Shown here in pieces: positions 9,557 through 23,489 of a DNA stretch of 64,000 bases. The stretch is from Sipunculus nudus (taxonomy: Eukaryota > Annelida > Sipuncula > Golfingiida > Sipunculidae): positions 1,659,900 to 1,723,899 of the forward strand of contig CM049322.1 in NCBI GenBank assembly GCA_026874595.1, in the 5' to 3' direction. The notes beneath the pieces are model-generated. The model was given only the letters and a program-made list of their open reading frames with translations. It ran no database searches and was not told the DNA's origin. The position numbers were made by a program, and so were the translations under genes. The first letter of the stretch is position 1, and every line of letters starts with the position of its first letter.

Positions 9557-11816
9557 ATGGTTGCAAATCGCCTTTATGGAGACATAGTTCCGTTGCTTAC
9601 ATTTTGCTTACGCTTTGCTTATGCTTTTCTTACGAAGAAAACACCACAGAATTTAAACATTTCTCTACAAATACTCACAAATACTACCCATAGGGACACT
9701 GACTGGTTCACTGGCTACACGATTATACCTGTTGGTGGACAGTACTCTAAATATTAGGGGTCAAATCGTACAATCAAAATCAGAAATAGCTATTACTTCT
9801 CAATTCTAAAAGTGATATAATCTAGTTTAGGGACCCATTTTTCTCTTTTAACCTCAATAATCAAAAGTTTTTTTTACCATATTCGACATAAATAGACTGC
9901 TGGGAAGTCTAACATTATATAATTTATTCGGAAAATGGTCGGAAAACGCATTTATGGAGACATAGTTCCTTTGTTTACACCTTGCTTACGCTTTGCTTAT
10001 GCTTTGCTTCTGGTGAAAACACCAAAGAACTCAAGCATTTTTCTGCAAATACAGACAAGTATGAACCATAGGGACACAGCCTGGTTCCCTGGCTACACAG
10101 TAGTGCCTGTTAGTCATCATGAATCTAAAAATAAAGGGTCAAACCGTTCTATCTAAATCAGAAATAGATAATACTATAAATTTCAAAAAAGTGATAATAT
10201 CGGGATTAGATACCCATTTTTCTTTTTTACCTGAATTGATCAACAGTTATGTTCCAAATTCGACATAAATAGACTCTTGGAGAGCCTAATATTATATTTT
10301 ATCTTCAGAATATGGTTGCAAATCGCCTTTATGGAGACATAGTTCCTTTGCTTACATTTTGCTTACGCTTTGCTTATGCTTTGCTTACGAAGAAAACACC
10401 ACAGATTTTAAGCATTTTTCTACAAATACTCACAAATACTACCCATAGGGACACTGACTGGTTCACTGGCTACACGAAAATACCTGTTAGTGTTCAGTAC
10501 TCTAAATATTAGGGATCAAATCGTACAATCAAAATCAGAAATAGCTATTACTTCTCAATTCTAAAAGTGATATAATCTAATTTAGGGACCCATTTTTCTC
10601 TTTTAACCTCAATAATCAAAAGTTTTTATACCATATTCGACATAAATAGACTGCTGGGAAGTCTAACATTATATTATTTCTTCGGAAAATGGTCGAAAAA
10701 CGCATTTATGGAGAAATAGTTCCTTTGCTTACACTTTGCTTACGCTTTGCTTATGCTTTTCTTACGGTGAAAACACCAAAGAACTCAAGCAATTTTTTTG
10801 AAATACAGACAAGTATGAACCATAGGGACACAGCCTGGTTCCCTGGCTACACAATAGTGCCTGTAAGTCATCATGAATCTAAAAATTAAGGGTCAAACCG
10901 TTCTAACTAAATCAGAAATAGATAATACTATTAATTTCAAAAAGTGATAATATCGAGTTTAGGGAGCCATTTTTCTTTTTTACCTGAAGTGATCAACAGT
11001 TATGTTCCTTCGACATAGATAGACTCTTGGAGAGCCTAATATTATATTATATCTGCAGAATATGGTTGCAAATCGCCTTTATGGAGACATAGTTCCGTTG
11101 CTTACATTTTGCTTACGCTTTGCTTTTGCTTTGCTTACGAAGAAAACACCACCGATTTTAAGCATTATTCTACAAATACTCACAAATACTACCCATAGGG
11201 ACACAGATTGGTTCACTGGCTACATAATAATACCTGTTAGTGGTCAGTACTCTAAATATTAGGGGTCAAATCGTACAATCAAAATCAGAAATAGCTATTA
11301 CTTCTCAATTCTAAAAGTGATATAATCTAATTTAGGGACCCATTTTTCTCTTTTAACCTCAATAATCAAAAGTTTTTTTTACCATATTCGACATAAATAG
11401 ACTGCTGGGAAGTCTAACATTATATTATTTCTTCGGAAAATGGTCGGAAAACGCATTTATGGAGACATAGTTCCTTTGCTTACACTTTGCTTACGCTTTG
11501 CTTATGCTTTGCTTACGGTGAAAACACCAAAGAACTCAAGCATTTTTCTGCAAATACAGACAAGTATGAACCATACGGACACAGCCTGGTTCCGTGGCTA
11601 CACAATAGTGCCTGTTAGTCATCATGAATCTAAAAATTAAGGGTCAAACCGTTCCATCTAAATCAGAAATAGATAATACTATAAATTTCAAAAAAGTGAT
11701 AATATCGGGATTAGATACCCATTTTTCTTTTTTACCTGAATTGATCAACAGTTATGTTCCAAATTCGACATAAATAGACTCTTGGAGAGCCTAATATTAT
11801 ATTTTATCTTCAGAAT
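9557..11816 (+). repeat. Hexameric higher-order repeat, copy 2
   Basis: Order: A1 (9557), B1 (9935), A2 (10312), B2 (10689), A3 (11062), B3 (11440), 2260 bp. The B2 unit begins ATGGTCGAAAAACGC, a change shared with 6543 and 18217 but absent from the B2 units in the right half of the window. Private changes: GCTTCTGGTG at 9935, GCTTTTGC at 11062 and TTTATTCGG before 9935. Confidence 0.88.
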
Positions 11817-13320
11817 ATGGTTGCAAATCGCCTTTATGGAGACATAGTTCCGTTGCTTACATTTTGCTTACGCTTTGCTTATGCTTTGCTTACGAAGAAA
11901 ACACCACAGAATTTAAACATTTCTCTACAAATACTCACAAATACTACCCATAGGGACACTGACTGGTTCACTGGCTACACGATTATACCTGTTGGTGGAC
12001 AGTACTCTAAATATTAGGGGTCAAATCGTATAATCAAAATCAGAAATAGCTATTACTTCTCAATTCTAAAAGTGATATAATCTAGTTTAGGGACCCATTT
12101 TTCTCTTTTAACCTCAATAATCAAAAGTTTTTTACCATATTCGACATAAATAGACTGCTGGGAAGTCTAACATTATATAATTTCTTCGGAAAATGGTCGG
12201 AAAACGCATTTATGGAGACATAGTTCCTTTGTTTACACCTTGCTTACGCTTTGCTTATGCTTTGCTTATGGTGAAAACACCAAAGAACTCAAGCATTTTT
12301 CTGCAAATACAGACAAGTATGAACCATAGGGACACAGCCTGGTTCCCTGGCTACACAATAGTGCCTGTTAGTCATCATGATTCTAAAAATAAAGGGTCAA
12401 ACCGTTCTATCTAAATCAGAAAAAGATAATACTATAAATTTAAAAAAAGTGATAATATCGGGATTAGATACCCATTTTTCTTTTTTACCTGAATTGATCA
12501 ACAGTTATGTTCCAAATTCGACATAAATAGACTCTTGGAGAGCCTAATATTATATTATATCTTCAGAATATGGTTGCAAATCGCCTTTATGGAGACATAG
12601 TTCCTTTGCTTACATTTTGCTTACGCTTTGCTTATGCTTTGCTTACGAAGAAAACACCACCGATTTTAAGCATTATTCTACAAATACTCACAAATACTAC
12701 CCATAGGGACACAGACTGGTTCACTGGCTACATAATAATACCTGTTAGTGGTCAGTACTCTAAATATTAGGGGTCAAATCGTACAATCAAAATCAGAAAT
12801 AGCTATTACTTCTCCATTTCTAAAAGTGATATAATCTAATTTAGGGACCCATTTTTCTCTTTTAACCTCAATAATCAAAAGTTTTGTTACCATATTCGAC
12901 ATAAATAGACTGCTGGGAAGTCTAACATTATATTATTTCTTCGGAAAATGGTCGGAAAACGCATTTATGGAGACATAGTTCCTTTGCTTACACTTTGCTT
13001 ACGCTTTGCTTATGCTTTGCTTACGGTGAAAACACCAAAGAACTCAAGCATTTTTCTGCAAATACAGACAAGTATGAACCATAGGGACACAGCCTGGTTC
13101 CCTGGCTACACAATAGTGCCTGTTAGTCATCATGAATCTAAAAATTAAGGGTCAAACCGTTCCATCTAAATCAGAAATTGATAATACTATTAATTTCAAA
13201 AAGTGATAATATCGGGATTAGGGACCCATTCTTCTTTTTTACCTGAATTGTTCAACAGTTATGTTCCTTCGACATAGATAGACTCTTGGAGAGCCTAATA
13301 ATATATTATATCTTCAGAAT

Positions 13321-13697
13321 ATGGTTGCAAATCGCCTTTATGGAGACATAGTTCCTTTGCTTACATTTTGCTTACGCTTTGGTTATGCTTTGCTTACGAA
13401 GAAAACACCACCGATTTTAAGCATTATTCTACAAATACTCACAAATACTACCCATAGGGACACAGACTGGTTCACTGGCTACATAATAATACCTGTTAGT
13501 GGTCAGTACTCTAAATATTTAGGGTCAAATCGTACAATCAAAATCAGAAATAGCTATTACTTCTCAATTCTAAAAGTGATATAATCTAATTTAGGGACCC
13601 ATTTTTCTCTTTTAACCTCAATAATCAAAAGTTTTTATACCATATTCGAAATAAATAGACTGCTGGGAAGTCTAACATTATATTATTTCTTCGGAAA
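13321..13697 (+). repeat. A3 unit with its stop lost, frame open for 87 codons
   Basis: The usual TATTAGGGGTC reads TATTTAGGGTC, so the TAG leaves the frame and translation would run to 13584. The same two-base rearrangement occurs in one other unit, 47198, which also shares its neighbours. A private GGTTATGC is present. I see this as a lineage marker and not as a longer gene. Confidence 0.8.
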
Positions 13698-14070
13698 ATG
13701 GTCGGAAAACGCATTTATGGAGACATAGTTCCTTTGCTTACACTTTGCTTACGCTTTGGTTATGCTTTTCTTACGGTGAAAACACCAAAGAACCCAAGCA
13801 ATTTTTTTTAAATACAGACAAGTATGAACCATAGGGACACAGCCTGGTTCCCTGGCTACACAATACTGCCTGTTAGTCATCATGAATCTAAAAATTAAGG
13901 GTCAAACCGTTCTAACTAAATCAGAAATAGATAATACTATTAATTTCAAAAAGTGATAATATCGAGTTTAGGGAGCCATTTTTCTTTTTTACTTGAATTG
14001 ATCAACAGTTATGTTCCTTCGACATAGATAGACTCTTGGAGAGCCTAATATTATATTATATCTGCAGAAT
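13698..14070 (+). repeat. B2 unit with an internal stop
   Basis: In B2 the sequence AATTTTTTTGAAATAC codes through. Here G is replaced by T (eight T then AAATAC), giving an in-frame TAA. Units 29511 and 39299 have the same change, and 47575 has one T more, which shifts the frame instead. A T-tract of unstable length is the likely cause. Confidence 0.85.
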
Positions 14071-16330
14071 ATGGTTGCAAATCGCCTTTATGGAGACATA
14101 GTTCCGTTGCTTACATTTTGCTTACGCTTTGCTTATGCTTTGTTTACGAAGAAAACACCTCAGAATTTAAACATTTCTCTACAAATACTCACAAATACTA
14201 CCCATAGGGACACTGACTGGTTCACTGGCTACACGATTATACCTGTTGGTGGTCAGTACTCTAAATATTAGGGGTCAAATCGTACAATCAAAATCAGAAA
14301 TAGCTATTACTTCTCAATTCTAAAAGTGGTATAATCTAGTTTAGGGACCCATTTTTCTCTTTTAACCTCCATAATCAAAAGTTTTTTTTACCATATTCGA
14401 CATAAATAGACTGCTGGGAAGTCTAACATTATATAATTTCTTCGGAAAATGGTCGGAAAACGCATTTATGGAGACATAGTTCCTTTGTTTACACCTTGCT
14501 TACGCTTTGCTTATGCTTTGCTTATGGTGAAAACACCAAAGAACTCAAGCATTTTTCTGCAAATACAGACAAGTATGAACCATAGGGACACAGCCTGGTT
14601 CCCTGGCTACACAATAGTGCCTGTTAGTCATCATGAATCTAAAAATTAAGGGTCAAACCGTTCTATCTAAATCAGAAATAGATAATACTATAAATTTCAA
14701 AAAAGTGATAATATCGGGATTAGATACCCATTTTTCTTTTTTACCTGAATTGATCAACAGTTATGTTCCAAATTCGACATAAATAGACTCTTGGAGAGCC
14801 TAATATTATATTTTATCTTCAGAATATGGTTGCAAATCGCCTTTATGGAGACACAGTTCCGTTGCTTACATTTTGCTTACGCTTTGCTTATGCTTTGCTT
14901 ACGAAGAAAACACCACAGATTTTAAGCATTTTTCTACAAACACTCACAAATACTACCCATAGGGACACTGACTGGTTCACTGGCTACACGAAAATACCTG
15001 TTAGTGGTCAGTACTCTAAATATTAGGGGTCAAATCGTACAATCAAAATCAGAAATAGCTATTACTTCTCAATTCTAAAAGTGATATAATCTAATTTAGG
15101 GACCCATTTTTCTCTTTTAACCTCAACAATCAAAAGTTTTTATACCATATTCGACATAAATAGACTGCTGGGAAGTCTAACATTATATTATTTCTTCGGA
15201 AAATGGTCGGAAAACGCATTTATGGAGACATAGTTCCTTTGCATACACTTTGCTTACGCTTTGCTTATGCTTTTATTACGGTGAAAACACCAAAGAACTC
15301 AAGCAATTTTTTGGAAATACAGACAAGTATGAACCATAGGGACACAGCCTGGTTCCCTGGCTACACAATAGTGCCTGTTAGTCATCACGAATCTAAAAAT
15401 TAAGGGTCAAACCGTTCTATCTAAATCAGAAATAGATAATACTATTAATTTCAAAAAGTGATAATATTGAGTTTAGGGAGCCATTTTTCTTTTTTACCTC
15501 AAGTGATCAACAGTTATGTTCCTTCGACATAGATAGACTCTTGGAGAGCCTAATATTATATTATATCTTCAGAATATGGTTGCAAATCGCCTTTATGGAG
15601 ACATAGTTCCTTTGCTTACATTTTGCTTACGTTTTGCTTATGCTTTGCTTACGAAGAAAACACCACCGATTTTAAGCATTATTCTACAAATACTCACAAA
15701 TACTACCCATAGGGACACAGACTGGTTCACTGGCTACATAATAATACCTGTTAGTGGTCAGTACTCTAAATATTAGGGGTCAAATCGTACAATCAAAATC
15801 AGAAATAGCTATTACTTCTCCATTTCTAAAAGTGATATAATCTAATTTAGGGACCCATTTTTCTCTTTTAACCTCAATAATCAAAAGTTTTGTTACCATA
15901 TTCGACATAAATAGACTGCTGGGAAGTCTAACATTATATTATTTCTTCGGAAAATGGTCGGAAAACGCATTTATGGAGACATAGTTCCTTTGCTTACACT
16001 TTGCTTACGCTTTGCTTATGTTTTGCTTACGGTGAAAACACCAAAGAACTCAAGCATTTTTCTGCAAATACAGACAAGTATGAACCATAGGGACACAGCC
16101 TGGTTCCCTGGCTACACAATAGTGCCTGTTAGTCATCATGAATCTAAAAATTAAGGGTCAAACCGTTCCATCTAAATCAGAAATTGATAATACTATAAAT
16201 TTAAAAAAAGTGATAATATCGGGATTAGGGACCCATTCTTCTTTTTTACCTGAATTGATCAACAGTTATGTTCCAAATTCGACATAGATAGACTCTTGGA
16301 GAGCCTAATAATATATTATATCTTCAGAAT

Positions 16331-16707
16331 ATGGTTGCAAATCGCCTTTATGGAGACATAGTTCCTTTGCTTACATTTTGCTTACGCTTTGCTTATGCTT
16401 TGCTTACGAAGAAAACACCACCGATTTTAAGCATTATTCTACAAATACTCACAAATACTACCCATAGGGACACAGATTGATTCACTGGCTACATAATAAT
16501 ACCTGTTAGTGGTCAGTACTCTAAATATTAGGGGTCAAATCGTACAATCAAAATCAGAAATAGCTATTACTTCTCAATTCTAAAAGTGATATAATCTAAT
16601 TTAGGGACCCATTTTTCTCTTTTAACCTCAATAATCAAAAGTTTTTTTACCATATTCGACATAAATAGACTGCTGGGAAGTCTAACATTATATTATTTCT
16701 TCGGAAA
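16331..16707 (+). repeat. A3 unit with TGG to TGA stop
   Basis: GATTGGTTC reads GATTGATTC, turning the tryptophan codon into TGA near 16488. It is a private change and the rest of the unit is normal A3. Confidence 0.85.
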
Positions 16708-17085
16708 ATGGTCGGAAAACGCATTTATGGAGACATAGTTCCTTTGCTTACACTTTGCTTACGCTTTGCTTATGCTTTGCTTACGGTGAAAACACCAAAG
16801 AACTCAAGCATTTTTCTGCAAATACAGACAAGTATGAACCATAGGGACACAGCCTGGTTCCGTGGCTACACAATAGTGCCTGTTAGTCATCATGAATCTA
16901 AAAATTAAGGGTCAAACCGTTACATCTAAATCAGAAATAGATAATACTATAAATTTAAAAAAAAGTGATAATATCGGGATTAGATACCCATTTTTCTTTT
17001 TTACCTGAATTGATCAACAGTTATGTTCCAAATTCGACATAAATAGACTCTTGGAGAGCCTAATATTATATTTTATCTTCAGAAT

Positions 17086-19343
17086 ATGGTTGCAAATCGC
17101 CTTTATGGAGACATAGTTCCGTTGCTTACATTTTGCTTACGCTTTGCTTATGCTTTGCTTACGAAGAAAACACCACAGAATTTAAACATTTCTCTACAAA
17201 TACTCACAAATACTACCCATAGGGACACTGACTGGTTCACTGGCTACACGATTATACCTGTTGGTGGACAGTACTCTAAATATTAGGGGTCAAATCGTAC
17301 AATCAAAATCAGAAATAGCTATTACTTCTCAATTCTAAAAGTGATATAATCTAGTTTAGGGACCCATTTTTCTCTTTTAACCTCAATAATCAAAAGTTTT
17401 TTTACCATATTCGACATAAATAGACTGCTGGGAAGTCTAACATTATATAATTTCTTCGGAAAATGGTCGGAAAACGCATTTATGGAGACATAGTTCCTTT
17501 GTTTACACCTTGCTTACGCTTTGCTTATGCTTTGCTTATGGTGAAAACACCAAAGAACTCAAGCATTTTTCTGCAAATACAGACAAGTATGAACCATAGG
17601 GACACAGCCTGGTTCCCTGGCTACACAGTAGTGCCTGTTAGTCATCATGAATCTAAAAATAAAGGGTCAAACCGTTCTATCTAAATCAGAAATAGATAAT
17701 ACTATAAATTTCAAAAAAGTGATAATATCGGGATTAGATACCCATTTTTCTTTTTTACCTGAATTGATCAACAGTTATGTTCCAAATTCGACATAAATAG
17801 ACTCTTGGAGAGCCTAATATTATATTTTATCTTCAGAATATGGTTGCAAATCGCCTTTATGGAGACATAGTTCCTTTGCTTACATTTTGCTTACGCTTTG
17901 CTTATGCTTTGCTTACGAAGAAAACACCACAGATTTTAAGCATTTTTCTACAAATACTCACAAATACTACCCATAGGGACACTGACTGGTTCACTGGCTA
18001 CACGAAAATACCTGTTAGTGTTCAGTACTCTAAATATTAGGGATCAAATCGTACAATCAAAATCAGAAATAGCTATTACTTCTCAATTCTAAAAGTGATA
18101 TAATCTAATTTAGGGACCCATTTTTCTCTTTTAACCTCAATAATCAAAAGTTTTTATACCATATTCGACATAAATAGACTGCTGGGAAGTCTAACATTAT
18201 ATTATTTCTTCGGAAAATGGTCGAAAAACGCATTTATGGAGAAATAGTTCCTTTGCTTACACTTTGCTTACGCTTTGCTTATGCTTTTCTTACGGTGAAA
18301 ACACCAAAGAACTCAAGCAATTTTTTTGAAATACAGACAAGTATGAACCATAGGGACACAGCCTGGTTCCCTGGCTACACAATAGTGCCTGTAAGTCATC
18401 ATGAATCTAAAAATTAAGGGTCAAACCGTTCTAACTAAATCAGAAATAGATAATACTATTAATTTCAAAAAGTGATAATATTGAGTTTAGGGAGCCATTT
18501 TTCTTTTTTACCTGAAGTGATCAACAGTTATGTTCCTTCGACATAGATAGACTCTTGGAGAGCCTAATATTATATTATATCTGCAGAATATGGTTGCAAA
18601 TCGCCTTTATGGAGACATAGTTCCGTTGCTTACATTTTGCTTACGCATTGCTTATGCTTTGCTTACGAAGAAAACACCACCGATTTTAAGCATTATTCTA
18701 CAAATACTCACAAATTACACCCATAGGGACACAGATTGGTTCACTGGCTACATAATAATACCTGTTAGTGGTCAGTACTCTAAATATTAGGGGTCAAATC
18801 GTACAATCAAAATCAGAAATAGCTATTACTTCTCAATTCTAAAAGTGATATAATCTAATTTAGGGACCCATTTTTCTCTTTTAACCTCAATAATCAAAAG
18901 TTTTTTTACCATATTCGACATAAATAGACTGCTGGGAAGTCTAACATTATATTATTTCTTCGGAAAATGGTCGGAAAACGCATTTATGGAGACATAGTTC
19001 CTTTGCTTACACTTTGCTTACGCTTTGCTTATGCTTTGCTTACGGTGAAAACACCAAAGAACTCAAGCATTTTTCTGCAAATACAGACAAGTATGAACCA
19101 TACGGACACAGCCTGGTTCCGTGGCTACACAATAGTGCCTGTTAGTCATCATGAATCTAAAAATTAAGGGTCAAACCGTTCCATCTAAATCAGAAATAGA
19201 TAATACTATAAATTTCAAAAAAGTGATAATATCGGGATTAGATACCCATTTTTCTTTTTTACCTGAATTGATCAACAGTTATGTTCCAAATTCGACATAA
19301 ATAGACTCTTGGAGAGCCTAATATTATATTTTATCTTCAGAAT
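17086..19343 (+). repeat. Hexameric higher-order repeat, copy 3
   Basis: Order: A1 (17086), B1 (17463), A2 (17840), B2 (18217), A3 (18590), B3 (18967), 2258 bp. It carries the same private set as copy 2 (GTCGAAAAACGC in B2, CATACGGAC in B3), showing that copies 2 and 3 share a recent ancestor. Changes private to this copy are CGCATTGC and AAATTACACCC in the A3 unit. Confidence 0.88.
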
Positions 19344-20473
19344 ATGGTTGCAAATCGCCTTTATGGAGACATAGTTCCGTTGCTTACATTTTGCTTACGC
19401 TTTGCTTATGCTTTGCTTACGAAGAAAACACCACAGAATTTAAACATTTCTCTACAAATACTCACAAATACTACCCATAGGGACACTGACTGGTTCACTG
19501 GCTACACGATTATACCTGTTGGTGGACAGTACTCTAAATATTAGGGGTCAAATCGTATAATCAAAATCAGAAATAGCTATTACTTCTCAATTCTAAAAGT
19601 GATATAATCTAGTTTAGGGACCCATTTTTCTCTTTTAACCTCAATAATCAAAAGTTTTTTACCATATTCGACATAAATAGACTGCTGGGAAGTCTAACAT
19701 TATATAATTTCTTCGGAAAATGGTCGGAAAACGCATTTATGGAGACATAGTTCCTTTGTTTACACCTTGCTTACGCTTTGCTTATGCTTTGCTTATGGTG
19801 AAAACACCAAAGAACTCAAGCATTTTTCTGCAAATACAGACAAGTATGAACCATAGGGACACAGCCTGGTTCCCTGGCTACACAATAGTGCCTGTTAGTC
19901 ATCATGATTCTAAAAATAAAGGGTCAAACCGTTCTATCTAAATCAGAAAAAGATAATACTATAAATTTAAAAAAAGTGATAATATCGGGATTAGATACCC
20001 ATTTTTCTTTTTTACCTGAATTGATCAACAGTTATGTTCCAATTTCGACATAAATAGACTCTTGGAGAGCCTAATATTATATTTTATCTTCAGAATATGG
20101 TTGCAAATCGCCTTTATGGAGACATAGTTCCTTTGCTTACATTTTGCTTACGCTTTGCTTATGCTTTGCTTACGAAGAAAACACCACAGATTTTAAGCAT
20201 TTTTCTACAAATACTCACAAATACTACCCATAGGGACACTGACTGGTTCACTGGCTACACGAAAATACCTGTTAGTGTTCAGTACTCTAAATATTAGGGA
20301 TCAAATCGTACAATCAAAATCAGAAATAGCTATTACTTCTCAATTCTAAAAGTGATATAATCTAATTTAGGGACCCATTTTTCTCTTTTAACCTCAATAA
20401 TCAAAAGTTTTTATACCATATTCGACATAAATAGACTGCTGGGAAGTCTAACATTATATTATTTCTTCGGAAA

Positions 20474-20850
20474 ATGGTCGGAAAACGCATTTATGGAGAC
20501 ATAGTTCCTTTGCTTACACTTTGCTTACGCTTTGCTTATGCTTTTCTTACGGTGAAAACACCAAAGAACTCAAGCATTTTTCTGCAAATACAGACAAGTA
20601 TGAACCATAGGGACACAGCCTGGTTCCCTGGCTACACAATAGTGCCTGTTAGTCATCATGATTCTAAAAATAAAGGGTCAAACCGTTCTATCTAAATCAG
20701 AAATAGATAATACTATAAATTTAAAAAAAGTGATAATATCGGGATTAGATACCCATTTTTCTTTTTTACCTGAATTGATCAACAGTTATGTTCCAAATTC
20801 GACATAAATAGACTCTTGGAGAGCCTAATATTATATTTTATCTTCAGAAT
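20474..20850 (+). repeat. B2/B1 mosaic unit
   Basis: The left part is of B2 type (spacer GTTTTTATACC and GCTTTTCTTACGG). The right part is of B1 type (GCATTTTTCTGCAAATAC, CATGATTCTAAAAATAAAG), so the frame runs to 73 codons. The switch lies between about 20546 and 20575. Both neighbours are A2. Confidence 0.75.
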
Positions 20851-23112
20851 ATGGTTGCAAATCGCCTTTATGGAGACATAGTTCCTTTGCTTACATTTTG
20901 CTTACGCTTTGCTTATGCTTTGCTTACGAAGAAAACACCACAGATTTTAAGCATTTTTCTACAAATACTCACAAATACTACCCATAGGGACACTGACTGG
21001 TTCACTGGCTACACGAAAATACCTGTTAGTGTTCAGTACTCTAAATATTAGGGATCAAATCGTACAATCAAAATCAGAAATAGCTATTACTTCTCAATTC
21101 TAAAAGTGATATAATCTAATTTAGGGACCCATTTTTCTCTTTTAACCTCAATAATCAAAAGTTTTGTTACCATATTCGACATAAATAGACTGCTGGGAAG
21201 TCTAACATTATATTATTTCTTCGGAAAATGGTCGGAAAACGCATTTATGGAGACATAGTTCCTTTGCTTACACTTTGCTTACGCTTTGCTTATGCTTTGC
21301 TTACGGTGAAAACACCAAAGAACTCAAGCATTTTTCTGCAAATACAGACAAGTATGAACCATAGGGACACAGCCTGGTTCCCTGGCTACACAATAGTGCC
21401 TGTTAGTCATCATGAATCTAAAAATTAAGGGTCAAACCGTTCCATCTAAATCAGAAATTGATAATACTATTAATTTCAAAAAGTGATAATATCGGGATTA
21501 GGGACCCATTTTTCTTTTTTACCTGAATTGATCAACAGTTATGTTCCAAATTCGACATAGATAGACTCTTGGAGAGCCTAATAATATATTATATCTTCAG
21601 AATATGGTTGCAAATCGCCTTTATGGAGACATAGTTCCTTTGCTTACATTTTGCTTACGCTTTGCTTATGCTTTGCTTACGAAGAAAACACCACCGATTT
21701 TAAGCATTATTCTACAAATACTCACAAATACTACCCATAGGGACACAGATTGGTTCACTGGCTACATAATAATACCTGTTAGTGGTCAGTACTCTAAATA
21801 TTAGGGGTCAAATCGTACAATCAAAATCAGAAATAGCTATTACTTCTCAATTCTAAAAGTGATATAATCTAATTTAGGGACCCATTTTTCTCTTTTAACC
21901 TCAATAATCAAAAGTTTTTTTACCATATTCGACATAAATAGACTGCTGGGAAGTCTAACATTATATTATTTCTTCGGAAAATGGTCGGAAAACGCATTTA
22001 TGGAGACATAGTTCCTTTGCTTACACTTTGCTTACGCTTTGCTTATGCTTTGCTTACGGTGAAAACACCAAAGAACTCAAGCATTTTTCTGCAAATACAG
22101 ACAAGTATGAACCATAGGGACACAGCCTGGTTCCCTGGCTACACAATAGTGCCTGTTAGTCATCATGAATCTAAAAATTAAGGGTCAAACCGTTCCATCT
22201 AAATCAGAAATAGATAATACTATAAATTTAAAAAAAGTGATAATATCGGGATTAGATACCCATTTTTCTTTTTTACCTGAATTGATCAACAGTTATGTTC
22301 CAAATTCGACATAAATAGACTCTTGGAGAGCCTAATATTATATTTTATCTTCAGAATATGGTTGCAAATCGCCTTTATGGAGACATAGTTCCGTTGCTTA
22401 CATTTTGCTTACGCTTTGCTTATGCTTTGCTGACGAAGAAAACACCACAGAATTTAAACACTTCTCTACAAATACTCACAAATACTACTCATAGGGACAC
22501 TGACTGGTTCACTGGCTACACGATTATACCTGTTGGTGGACAGTACTCTAAATATTAGGGGTCAAATCGTACAATCAAAATCAGAAATAGCTATTACTTC
22601 TCAATTCTAAAAGTGATATAATCTAGTTTAGGGACCCATTTTTCTCTTTTAACCTCAATAATCAAAAGTTTTTTACCATATTCGACATAAATAGACTGCT
22701 GGGAAGTCTAACATTATATAATTTCTTCGGAAAATGGTCGGAAAACGCATTTATGGAGACATAGTTCCTTTGTTTACACCTTGCTTACGCTTTGCTTATG
22801 CTTTGCTTATGGTGAAAACACCAAAGAACTCAAGCATTTTTCTGCAAATACAGACAAGTATGAACCATAGGGACACAGCCTGGTTCCCTGGCTACACAAT
22901 AGTGCCTGTTAGTCATCATGAATCTAAAAATAAAGGGTCAAACCGTTCTATCTAAATCAGAAATAGATAATACTATAAATTTAAAAAAAAAGTGATAATA
23001 TCGGGATTAGATACCCATTTTTCTTTTTTACCTGAATTGATCAACAGTTATGTTCCAAATTCGACATAACTAGACTCTTGGAGAGCCTAATATTATATTT
23101 TATCTTCAGAAT

Positions 23113-23489
23113 ATGGTTGCAAATCGCCTTTATGGAGACATAGTTCCTTTGCTTACATTTTGCTTACGCTTTGCTTATGCTTTGCTTACAAAGAAAACAC
23201 CACAGATTTGAAGCATTTTTCTACAAATACTCACAAATACTACCCATAGGGACACTGACTGGTTCACTGGCTACACGAAAATACCTGTTAGTGTTCAGTA
23301 CTCTAAATATTAGGGATCAAATCGTACAATCAAAATCAGAAATAGCTATTACTTCTCAATTCTAAAAGTGATATAATCTAATTTAGGGACCCATTTTTCT
23401 CTTTTAACCTCAATAATCAAAAGTTTTTATACCATATTCGACATAAATAGACTGCTGGGAAGTCTAACATTATATTATTTCTTCGGAAA
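23113..23489 (+). repeat. A2 unit with internal TGA stop
   Basis: CAGATTTTAAGC reads CAGATTTGAAGC, making an in-frame TGA. A 64-codon frame starting at 23171 in another register is only a by-product. The unit sits just left of the first copy of the 9 kb block. Confidence 0.85.

Larger units (their letters stand above)
11817..17085 (+). repeat. Mixed A/B block, 14 units
   Basis: Order: A1 (11817), B1 (12193), A3 (12570), B4 (12948), A3 (13321), B2 with stop (13698), A1 (14071), B1 (14449), A4 (14826), B5 (15203), A3 (15576), B4 (15954), A3 with stop (16331), B3 (16708). The 13321-14826 section has a near copy 33.9 kb away at 47198-48701. The run B5-A3-B4-A3-B3-A1-B1 that starts at 15203 recurs from 24240 and 33274. 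Confidence 0.85.
19344..23489 (+). repeat. Mixed A/B block, 11 units
   Basis: Order: A1 (19344), B1 (19720), A2 (20097), B2/B1 mosaic (20474), A2 (20851), B4 (21228), A3 (21604), B4 (21981), A1 (22358), B1 (22734), A2 with stop (23113). The first two carry CGTATAATC, CATGATTCT and CAGAAAAAGATAA exactly as at 11817-12430. The 379 bp spacing from 22734 to 23113 reflects a longer A-tract. Confidence 0.85.

Noticed and set aside
23171-23365. A 64-codon frame with a different translation
   Set aside because: It is another reading register of an A2 unit whose usual frame has a stop. Nothing supports it as a gene.
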